5,421 bases of DNA from Deltaproteobacteria bacterium (GTDB taxonomy: Bacteria > Bdellovibrionota > UBA1018 > UBA923): NCBI GenBank assembly GCA_016194795.1, contig JACQAX010000378.1, positions 1 to 5,421 of the forward strand, in the 5' to 3' direction. Positions 1 through 5,348 of this stretch are shown here, piece by piece. Positions within the stretch are counted from its first letter, which is position 1. Each line of letters starts with the position of its first letter. A program made the position numbers and the translations under genes. The notes beneath the pieces are model-generated. The model made no database searches. It worked only from the letters and a program-made list of their open reading frames with translations, and was not told where the DNA came from.

Positions 1-189
1 GGAGCGCTCGCCGGTGGGCAGGCCCTTGAGCGAGTCGGAGATCTTGTCCTCGAGGGCGCGCGACGCGCTCCGAAAGAAGGTCCAGCGCTCGAAGATCAGC
101 GCGATCGAGACGATGCTCAAGAGGATAAGGAACCAGAGCACCCATTGGGCGCCGAGCAGCGTGAATCCGAGGAAAAGTTTAGTGATCAT
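1..189 (-). CDS. MotA/TolQ/ExbB proton channel family protein, N-terminal part (cut by window edge)
   Basis: The first 63 codons of a minus-strand gene are visible, starting at an ATG at 189-187 (MITKLFLGF...) and running off the left edge without a stop. A hydrophobic segment at about residues 14-34 is followed by a basic/aromatic stretch (FERWTFFR, 33-40) and then a charged helix. This is the usual N-terminus of inner-membrane MotA/TolQ/ExbB subunits, which pair with ExbD/TolR-like proteins and use the proton gradient to energise outer-membrane or envelope processes. The conserved pore-forming region would lie outside the window, so TolQ, ExbB and other paralogues cannot be told apart. No clear Shine-Dalgarno sequence precedes the ATG. 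The gene is divergent from valS. Family assignment rests on the overall pattern of the N-terminus, not on catalytic residues. Confidence 0.72.
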   Translation of the reverse strand, partial: MITKLFLGFTLLGAQWVLWFLILLSIVSIALIFERWTFFRSASRALEDKISDSLKGLPTGERS

Positions 190-260
190 ATCGACAGAGG
201 GTAGCGCACCCGTGGGAAAATCAAAGCCAAAAAAGACGCGTTGGTGTAAGGTTTCGAGGT
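190..260. promoter_or_regulatory. Divergent intergenic spacer upstream of the channel gene and valS
   Basis: These 71 bases separate two divergent genes and should hold promoters for both. The stretch is locally A-rich on the plus strand (about 216-236), in contrast to the GC-rich surroundings, which fits a promoter region. I could not find a convincing -35/-10 pair on either strand. The space is too short for a T-box leader such as those that control aminoacyl-tRNA synthetase genes in Firmicutes. The valS ribosome binding site is weak: an AAGG at 248-251 lies 9 bases before the ATG. The promoter role is inferred from gene layout only. Confidence 0.4.
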
Positions 261-3023
261 ATGCAAAAGGCCTTTGATCCCGAATCTTTCGAGTCCCGTT
301 TGTATGGCTGGTGGTCCGAGCGCGGCTGCTTTCGCGCAGAGGACGAAAGCCGGAAACCCTCTTTCTCGATCGCGATGCCGCCGCCGAACATCACCGGCGC
401 GTTGCACAACGGTCATGCGCTCTTCGTCACGATCGAAGACGTGCTCACGCGCTGGAAGCGCATGAGCGGCTTCAACACGCTCTGGCTCCCGGGCACCGAC
501 CACGCGGGCATCGCGACCCAGATGGTCGTCGAACGCGAGCTCGCCAAGCAGGGCTTGAAGCGCCAGGAGATGGGCCGCAAGGCGTTTCTCGCGAAGGTTT
601 GGGAGTGGAAGGAAAAGCACGGCAACATCATCGTCGACCAGATGAAGCGCCTGGGCGGCAGCCCCGACTGGAGCCGGCTGCAGTTCACGATGGATCCCGG
701 GCTTTCGAAGGCCGTGCGCCACGTGTTCGTGACGCTCTTCGAGCAGGGCCTCATCTACCGCGGCACGCGCATCATCAACTGGTGCACGCGCTGCCAGACG
801 GCGCTCTCGGATCTCGAGGTGACGCCGACCGATCGCAAAGGCCATTTCTGGCACTTGAAGTATGTTCCGACCGGCGGCGGAGAGGCTTTGGTCATTGCCA
901 CGACCCGTCCCGAGACCCTGCTCGGCGACGCGGCGGTCGCGGTACACCCCGAAGACGACCGTTACAAGAAGCTCATCGGAAAAAAGGTGAAGCTGCCGCT
1001 GCTCGGTCGCGAGATCCCGGTGATCGCCGACAGCTACGTCGACCGCGAGTTCGGCAGCGGCGCGCTGAAAGTGACGCCGGGCCACGACTTCAACGACTAC
1101 GACATCGGCAAGCGCCACAACCTCGAGATCATCAGCGTCTTCGACAAGACGGGCAAGGTGAACGAGCATGGCGGCGTTTACCAGGGGCTTTCGATTCCCG
1201 AGGCGCGCGAGAAGATCCTGATCGATCTGGAAGCGCAGGGCCTGCTCGTGCGCACCGAAGACCACGCGCACTCGGTGGGCGTCTGCCAGCGCTGCGAGCG
1301 CGTGGCCGAGCCGATGGTCAGCGACCAGTGGTTCATGAACGTGAAGCCGCTGGCCGAAAAGGCCATCGAGGCCGCTCGCAAAGGCGAGAAGCTCACGCTC
1401 GAGGAAGTGGACAAGCGCGACGACGCGATCAAGTTCCTGCCCGAAGGCTGGGTGAACACCTATTACCAGTGGATGGAAAACATCCGCGACTGGTGCGTCT
1501 CGCGCCAGCTCTGGTGGGGCCATCAGATTCCGGCGTGGTACTGCCACAACGGCCACATCACCGTGTCGCGCGACGACGCGACGAAATGCGCGACGTGCTC
1601 GTCGACCAAGATGCGCCAGGACGATGACGTGCTCGACACCTGGTTCTCGAGCGGCCTCTGGCCGTTCACGACGCTGGGCTGGCCCGAGAAGACGAAGGCC
1701 TACGAGAGGTTTTATCCCACGGCCGTGATGGAAACCGGCTTCGACATCCTGTTCTTCTGGGTCGCCCGCATGATCATGATGGGCATGCACTTCAACGACG
1801 GCAAGGTGCCGTTCAAGCGCGTGTACCTGCACGCGATGGTGCGCGACGAGAAGGGCCAGAAGATGTCGAAGACGAAGGGCAACGTCATCGACCCGCTCGA
1901 CATCATCAAGGAGTACGGCGCCGACGCGTTCCGCTTCACCCTTTCGATCATGGCCGGCCAGGGGCGCGATGTGAAGCTCTCGCTCGACCGCGTCGAGGGT
2001 TACAAGGCTTTCTGCAACAAGCTCTGGAATGCCTCGCGCTACGTGCTGATGCGCCTGGGACATGTCGCGAGCGAGCTGCCGGGCGACCCGCTGCCGAAGG
2101 CCGATTTCCAGAAGATCACCGGTGGCAAGCCGCTGGCCGAATGGGTGAGCGCGGGGCGGGCGAAGTTCCACCCGATCAACCGCTGGATCCTGGCCGAGCT
2201 CGACCGCACGATCGCGGCCGTCGAGAGCGGGCTCGAGGAGTTCCGTCTCAATGAGTCGTCGCAGGCGTTGTACGATTTCGTCTGGGGCCAGTATTGCGAC
2301 TGGTACATCGAGTTCTCCAAAGAGCTTCTGCAGCATTCCGAGTTCATCTCCGAAACCCAGGGCGTGATGATGCACGTGCTCGAGCAGGCCTTGAAGCTCT
2401 CGCACCCGTTCATCCCGTTCATCACCGAGGAGATCTACCAGCACCTGCCCGAGCGGCCCGGGGTCGAGAAGGGCGCGGCGCTCATGCTCGCGACCTTCCC
2501 GAAGCGCAACGCGCGGACGACGCCGGAAGCCGAACAGGCGATCGAGATGGTCGCCGTGTGGAAGGCGTCGATCGAGAAGCTGCGCGCGTTCCGCGGCGAG
2601 AACAACATCTCTCCGAAGGCGCGCCCGAAGATCACCTACGAGGTGAGTGACCGCGGGAAGGCCGACGCGTTCATCGCCGGCGTGCCGGTGATCCGGGCGC
2701 TGGCGCAGCTCGAGTCGCTCGAAGCGGAGACGGGCTATCTGCGCGGCAACCCCACGACCGGCGAGGTACTCAGCGGCACGGCCAAGTTCTTCATCCCGCT
2801 CAAGGGCCTGGTCGACGTCGACGGCGAGCTCAAGCGCGTGGAAAAAGAAAAACAGACGACGCTGGCCGACATCGAGTTCACCAAAAGCAAGTTAGCCAAG
2901 CCGACCTTCATCGAAAAAGCCCCCAAAGAGCTCATCGACAAGGAAAAAGACAAGCTGCGCGCGCTTGAGACGCGAGTGGCCGACCTCGACCACGCGCTCG
3001 GTCGTCTGAGGCAGCTCAAGTGA
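261..3023 (+). CDS. valS: Valyl-tRNA synthetase
   Basis: This cytoplasmic class Ia aminoacyl-tRNA synthetase charges tRNA-Val with valine using ATP. The 920-residue length is normal for the family. The ATP-binding HIGH motif is HNGH at 49-52 within PPNITGALHNGHAL, and KMSKT lies at 534-538. The CP1 editing domain, which hydrolyses mischarged Thr-tRNA-Val, is visible as ATTRPET (213-219) followed by GDAAVAVHPED, and as VTPGHDFNDY (271-280). Cysteine pairs at 175/178 (WCTRC) and 342/345 (CQRC) form a likely zinc knuckle. A second cluster is C428, H432, C443 and C446. The DDVLDTWFSS and WWGHQIPAWYC blocks are typical of ValRS. The anticodon-binding helical domain starts near RWIL (641). Residues from about 850 form the charged C-terminal coiled-coil arm that contacts tRNA, including KPTFIEKAPKELIDKEKDKL. 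The ATG at 261 places the HIGH motif at the usual distance from the N-terminus. The TGA stop overlaps the next gene's GTG. Confidence 0.98.
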   Translation: MQKAFDPESFESRLYGWWSERGCFRAEDESRKPSFSIAMPPPNITGALHNGHALFVTIEDVLTRWKRMSGFNTLWLPGTDHAGIATQMVVERELAKQGLKRQEMGRKAFLAKVWEWKEKHGNIIVDQMKRLGGSPDWSRLQFTMDPGLSKAVRHVFVTLFEQGLIYRGTRIINWCTRCQTALSDLEVTPTDRKGHFWHLKYVPTGGGEALVIATTRPETLLGDAAVAVHPEDDRYKKLIGKKVKLPLLGREIPVIADSYVDREFGSGALKVTPGHDFNDYDIGKRHNLEIISVFDKTGKVNEHGGVYQGLSIPEAREKILIDLEAQGLLVRTEDHAHSVGVCQRCERVAEPMVSDQWFMNVKPLAEKAIEAARKGEKLTLEEVDKRDDAIKFLPEGWVNTYYQWMENIRDWCVSRQLWWGHQIPAWYCHNGHITVSRDDATKCATCSSTKMRQDDDVLDTWFSSGLWPFTTLGWPEKTKAYERFYPTAVMETGFDILFFWVARMIMMGMHFNDGKVPFKRVYLHAMVRDEKGQKMSKTKGNVIDPLDIIKEYGADAFRFTLSIMAGQGRDVKLSLDRVEGYKAFCNKLWNASRYVLMRLGHVASELPGDPLPKADFQKITGGKPLAEWVSAGRAKFHPINRWILAELDRTIAAVESGLEEFRLNESSQALYDFVWGQYCDWYIEFSKELLQHSEFISETQGVMMHVLEQALKLSHPFIPFITEEIYQHLPERPGVEKGAALMLATFPKRNARTTPEAEQAIEMVAVWKASIEKLRAFRGENNISPKARPKITYEVSDRGKADAFIAGVPVIRALAQLESLEAETGYLRGNPTTGEVLSGTAKFFIPLKGLVDVDGELKRVEKEKQTTLADIEFTKSKLAKPTFIEKAPKELIDKEKDKLRALETRVADLDHALGRLRQLK

Positions 3024-3718
3024 GCATCGCGTCCGACTCACCCGAAAACTGCCTGATCGTCTGCTCGCAGTCGCTCGAAGGAGTGCCGGGCCACGTGGCC
3101 GCGGCGATCGAGGACTCGTTCGTCATCGCGGTCGACGGGGGGCTCTCGCATTTCAAGAAGATCAAGCTCAAGCCCGCGCTCTGGGTGGGCGACGGCGATT
3201 CGGCCAGCAAGACCGATCTCAAGAAGCTCAAGTGCCGGAAGGTGAAGCTTCCGCGCGCCAAGGACTATAGCGACCTCGAGTACGCGTTGCACCTCGCGGG
3301 CAAGGCCTTTCTCGAGGGCGAGTGGGAGGGCGACATCGTGCTGCTCGGCGCGCAGGGCGGGCGCTTCGACCACGACATCGGCGCGCTGCTCTCGGTGCAG
3401 CACTGGATGGAGGACATGGCGCGCGCGACCGGCGTGGCGCGGTGCCCGGGCGTCGTGAGCTACGGGCCTCATGGGATGTGGCTTGCGGTGATGAACGAGG
3501 TGGCGTTCCACCAGCCCAAGGGCGCGCCGTTCTCGGTGCTCGCGCTGGGGCGCGGGCCGCGCCTCACGATCTCGGGGGCGCGTTACAAGCTCAAGGCCGG
3601 TGCCCTCGACCACGCGTCGATGGGGCTGAGCAACGAGGGGCTCGGAAAGACGGTGCTCGTTCGCGCGCACCAGACGGCGAACCCGGTGCCGGTCTTCGTG
3701 CTCTTTCCGACCGAGTAG
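3020..3718 (+). CDS. thiN: Thiamine pyrophosphokinase (thiamine diphosphokinase)
   Basis: This 232-residue protein would transfer pyrophosphate from ATP to free thiamine, giving thiamine diphosphate in the salvage route. Family motifs occur in the expected order: DGG at 39-41 (AVDGGLSHF), GDGDS at 57-61 (usually GDxDS), KDYSDLEYAL at 81-90 (usually KDxTDxxxAL), GAQGGRFDH at 110-118 (usually GAxGGRxDH), and GLSNE at 202-206 near the C-terminus, typical of the thiamine-binding domain. The acidic residues in the first two motifs are expected to bind Mg-ATP. The GTG start at 3020 overlaps the valS stop by 4 bases (GTGA), so it is probably translated by coupling to valS; no independent Shine-Dalgarno sequence stands out. 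The segment at about 131-165 between the ATP and thiamine domains is not recognisable. The symbol follows the Bacillus ThiN-type enzyme; some lineages use other names. Confidence 0.88.
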   Translation: MSIASDSPENCLIVCSQSLEGVPGHVAAAIEDSFVIAVDGGLSHFKKIKLKPALWVGDGDSASKTDLKKLKCRKVKLPRAKDYSDLEYALHLAGKAFLEGEWEGDIVLLGAQGGRFDHDIGALLSVQHWMEDMARATGVARCPGVVSYGPHGMWLAVMNEVAFHQPKGAPFSVLALGRGPRLTISGARYKLKAGALDHASMGLSNEGLGKTVLVRAHQTANPVPVFVLFPTE

Positions 3719-3746
3719 CCCGGACGGGTAGGCAGCTTCTGCCCGA

Positions 3747-4163
3747 TTGCTCCCCAGGCGCCGCGATGGAAGGTTCGCCGGCGCGTCGCCCGGGTTGGAG
3801 AGCCGGCGCGAGCGGCTGCGCTTCGCCGATGAGCTCTGGGCGTTCGTCGACACCAGCGAGCCGGACGCGCGGATCACTGGCTTGAGCCCGGACGCGCTTC
3901 CCCGGTACGAGCGCGAGATCCAGGAGCAGCTGCGCTCCAACGGCTATTCGGGCGAGATGCTCGAGCGCGTGCGCGCGCTGCTGGTGAGCGCGCGGGGCGA
4001 GACCACGCGCGCGCTGGCGCTCGAGGCGCTCGGGCATTCGCGCGATCCGAAGGCCGCGGGCATCATCAGCGACCTGCTCGCGCGGGGCGAGCTGCGGCCC
4101 GAGGAGCAGCCGCTGGCCGAGGCGCTCCTGCGCGAGCGCGAGGCGTTTCCCGCGAAACGATGA
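3747..4163 (+). CDS. Small protein of unknown function with a HEAT-like stretch; start uncertain
   Basis: This is an open frame of 138 residues from a TTG at 3747, or 122 residues from an in-frame TTG at 3795. An in-frame TAG at 3729-3731 excludes an earlier start, the frame has no ATG near its beginning, and neither TTG has a clear Shine-Dalgarno sequence. Coding is supported by strong G/C preference at third positions through the frame and a charged, helical composition. From about residue 86 the sequence LALEALGHSRDPKAAGIISD resembles one HEAT/PBS-lyase-type helical repeat (helix, DP turn, helix). No signal peptide or membrane segment is visible. The first 17 or so residues are Arg/Gly/Pro-rich and may not be translated, which favours the TTG at 3795. 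The ORF lies 28 bases or more after thiN on the same strand and may be its distal operon member. I do not recognise the family and assign no function. Confidence 0.62.
   Translation: MLPRRRDGRFAGASPGLESRRERLRFADELWAFVDTSEPDARITGLSPDALPRYEREIQEQLRSNGYSGEMLERVRALLVSARGETTRALALEALGHSRDPKAAGIISDLLARGELRPEEQPLAEALLREREAFPAKR
4144..4159. repeat. Inverted repeat, 6-bp stem with 4-base loop, at the end of the HEAT-like ORF
   Basis: CGTTTC (4144-4149), loop CCGC and GAAACG (4154-4159) form a perfect hairpin inside the last codons of the plus-strand ORF and just beyond the hpt stop on the minus strand. It could help stop transcription of one or both convergent units. No U-tract follows on either strand, so it is not a standard intrinsic terminator. 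A stem this short can also arise by chance. Confidence 0.4.
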
Positions 4164-4174
4164 CCAAGGGGTCA
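4161..4174. repeat. Inverted repeat containing both convergent stop codons
   Basis: TGACC (4161-4165), spacer AAGG and GGTCA (4170-4174) form a perfect 5-bp inverted repeat. Its outer ends are the TGA stop of the plus-strand ORF and the TGA stop of hpt read on the minus strand. It begins one base after the 4144-4159 hairpin. It may be part of a weak bidirectional terminator, but there is no T-run on either strand and the symmetry may be a coincidence of two facing TGA codons. Confidence 0.35.
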
Positions 4175-4705
4175 GTTCGGGTAGCGCAGGAAGTAGATTT
4201 CGGGAAGGTTGCGGCACTTCTCCTCGAGATCGAGGCCGTAGCCCACGAGGAACTGGTCCTCGATGAGGCGGCCGACGTATTTCACCGGCACGTCGACCAG
4301 GCGCTTGTCCTTCTTGTCGAGGAAGGTGAGCACCTCGACCGAGGCCGGCTGGCTCGCCTGGATGCGATCAAAGAGGAACTTGAGCGTGCGGCCCGAGTCG
4401 ATGATCTCTTCGACGATGATGACGTGCTTGTTGCGGATGTCGACGCTGATGTCTTTGAGGATGCTCACCGTGCCGGGAGTGGTGAGGCCCTTGCCCTGTG
4501 AGGTCAGGCGCACGAAGTCGATCTCGAGGTCGACCTTGAGCTGGCGGCTCAGGTCAGCCATGAAAACGCAGCAGCCCTTCAGCACGCCGATCAGGACGAC
4601 CTGCTTGCCCTCGTAGTCGCGGTTGAGCTGGTTGCCGAGGCTCTGGACGATGCCTTCGATGTCGGTGCGGTTCAGAAACTTAGTGAACGTCTTCTCGTCG
4701 ATCAT
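4172..4705 (-). CDS. hpt: Hypoxanthine phosphoribosyltransferase
   Basis: This 177-residue cytosolic purine-salvage enzyme would convert hypoxanthine (and often guanine) plus PRPP to IMP or GMP. The length is normal for bacterial Hpt. The PRPP-binding signature is VEEIIDSGRTL at 98-108, with D103 as the expected catalytic acid/base residue. Other family landmarks are VLKG at 41-44 (PPi-binding loop), FLDKKDKR at 128-135 with the base-contacting lysine, and VGYGLD at 154-159 followed by RNLPEIYFL. Two positions are unusual: the flexible-loop motif, normally SSYG, reads TSQG (68-71), and the PRPP motif has EE where ED is usual. The ATG at 4705 has a good ribosome binding site. The gene sits 9 bases downstream of the SCP2-like gene and is the last gene of the minus-strand operon. 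Confidence 0.94.
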   Translation of the reverse strand: MIDEKTFTKFLNRTDIEGIVQSLGNQLNRDYEGKQVVLIGVLKGCCVFMADLSRQLKVDLEIDFVRLTSQGKGLTTPGTVSILKDISVDIRNKHVIIVEEIIDSGRTLKFLFDRIQASQPASVEVLTFLDKKDKRLVDVPVKYVGRLIEDQFLVGYGLDLEEKCRNLPEIYFLRYPN

Positions 4706-4710
4706 CGTTG

Positions 4711-4716
4711 TCCCTC
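4711..4716 (-). promoter_or_regulatory. Ribosome binding site of hpt
   Basis: GAGGGA on the minus strand lies 5 bases before the hpt ATG and overlaps the TGA stop of the preceding SCP2-like gene. This supports the ATG at 4705 as the start and suggests translational coupling between the two genes. Confidence 0.7.
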
Positions 4717-5176
4717 AGCCCTTGAGTTTCGAAATCGCGTCCTTGAGCTTGCCCATGCTGCCGAGCCCCTTGGTGGCCATGAATCTGGCGACTTCCGAGC
4801 CGCCGGCCGTCAGCACTCCGAAGTACCCGCCCGTGACCAGCGATAAAACGCCGGTTCTGAGGCGGATCTGGATCTTCTGACTCGGATCATTGGACAGTAT
4901 TTTCTCGAAAATGTGAAGACCTACCTGCCCGACCGTCTCGAAATTGCGCGTTACCAGATCGCGCGCGGCCGCGTCGGGGATGACGAAGGCGACGTCGGGG
5001 CTCGACGATTTGCCTTCGCGCAGCACGTTACGGCCGCTTTCTTTCGTGAAGGTGTAGTGCGTGCTGCCGCTCGGAGCGGTGATCTCGAGACCGATCTCGC
5101 GCCCGTTGCGAATGCTGTCGGCGGCTTTCTGCGCGAGCGCGCCGCTTTCGAAGAATCCTTTGAGCTCACTCAGCAT
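4715..5176 (-). CDS. Hypothetical protein, possibly SCP2-like (sterol carrier protein 2 fold)
   Basis: This 153-residue protein has no signal peptide and no clear membrane helix. The central region resembles SCP2-type domains: a beta-rich ITAPSGSTHYTFTK (32-45), a GRNVLREGKSSSPDVAFVIPD stretch (48-68) like the SCP2 pattern of a beta strand, PDV and a following helix (AARDLV, 70-75), and later IQIRLRTGVLSLVTGG (102-117). SCP2 domains bind lipids or other hydrophobic ligands in a groove. The C-terminus (about 138-153, GLGSMGKLKDAISKLKG) could form an amphipathic lysine-rich helix. The start is an ATG with a strong Shine-Dalgarno sequence, and it overlaps the end of tatA by 11 bases in another frame. 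It lies between tatA and hpt in a tight operon, which does not reveal its function. I am sure it is a gene; the SCP2 assignment is a pattern judgement only. Confidence 0.85.
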   Translation of the reverse strand: MLSELKGFFESGALAQKAADSIRNGREIGLEITAPSGSTHYTFTKESGRNVLREGKSSSPDVAFVIPDAAARDLVTRNFETVGQVGLHIFEKILSNDPSQKIQIRLRTGVLSLVTGGYFGVLTAGGSEVARFMATKGLGSMGKLKDAISKLKG

Positions 5177-5348
5177 TTTTTCGCTCCTCGATCCGCCGGA
5201 ACTCCGGCTCCTGGATCCCGTTGAAGTGCTCTTTGAAGTTGCGGACGGCCTTGCCGAGCGTCGCGCCGGCTTGCGGCAGCCGCCGGGGGCCGAAGATGAT
5301 GAGGATGCCCGCCAATATCAGGAGGTGCTCGCCGGAGAGTCCGAACAT
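5166..5348 (-). CDS. tatA: Sec-independent protein translocase subunit TatA (TatA/E family)
   Basis: This 60-residue protein has the TatA plan: a short N-terminal membrane helix (about 5-20, with a polar Glu at 7), the hinge FGPRRLP (19-25), and an amphipathic helix with LGKAVRNFKEHF (31-42), followed by a short charged tail. TatA multimers form the protein-conducting element of the twin-arginine pathway, which exports folded, often cofactor-bearing proteins across the inner membrane with TatC and usually TatB. The tail is short compared with typical TatA proteins of about 70-90 residues, so TatE or a minimal TatA are alternatives. TatB has a longer tail and is less likely. The ATG overlaps the stop of the upstream oxidoreductase by one base (TAATG). 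GGAGA lies 10 bases before the ATG. The 3' end overlaps the SCP2-like gene. No tatB or tatC is present in the window. Confidence 0.9.
   Translation of the reverse strand: MFGLSGEHLLILAGILIIFGPRRLPQAGATLGKAVRNFKEHFNGIQEPEFRRIEERKNAE
5184..5189 (-). promoter_or_regulatory. Ribosome binding site of the SCP2-like gene
   Basis: GAGGAG on the minus strand lies 7 bases before the ATG at 5176. It is the strongest Shine-Dalgarno sequence in the window and sits inside the tatA coding sequence. It decides the start codon and makes the 11-base overlap with tatA credible. Confidence 0.75.

Noticed and set aside
311..1627. A 438-codon plus-strand frame inside valS
   Set aside because: It is an Arg/Pro/Gly/His-rich out-of-frame shadow of the ValRS coding sequence without recognisable domains.
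186..2444. A 752-codon open frame on the minus strand, antisense to valS
   Set aside because: It is complementary to a clear ValRS with all family motifs. Its composition (Arg, Leu, Ala, His, Asp, Val) is what GC-rich coding DNA gives on the opposite strand, and no family motif is present.
3731..3743. GGCAG-CTT-CTGCC hairpin downstream of thiN as a terminator
   Set aside because: The stem is only 5 bp, it is not extended by the flanks and no T-run follows. A plus-strand ORF starts directly afterwards.
3038..3940. A 300-codon minus-strand frame over the thiamine kinase gene
   Set aside because: It lies antisense to a gene with complete family motifs, and its composition is that of a high-GC shadow.
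3591..4217. A 208-codon minus-strand frame over the HEAT-like ORF
   Set aside because: It overlaps the ends of both thiN and hpt and is Arg/Ala/Leu/Pro-rich. The plus-strand frame has better third-position bias and a plausible helical repeat.
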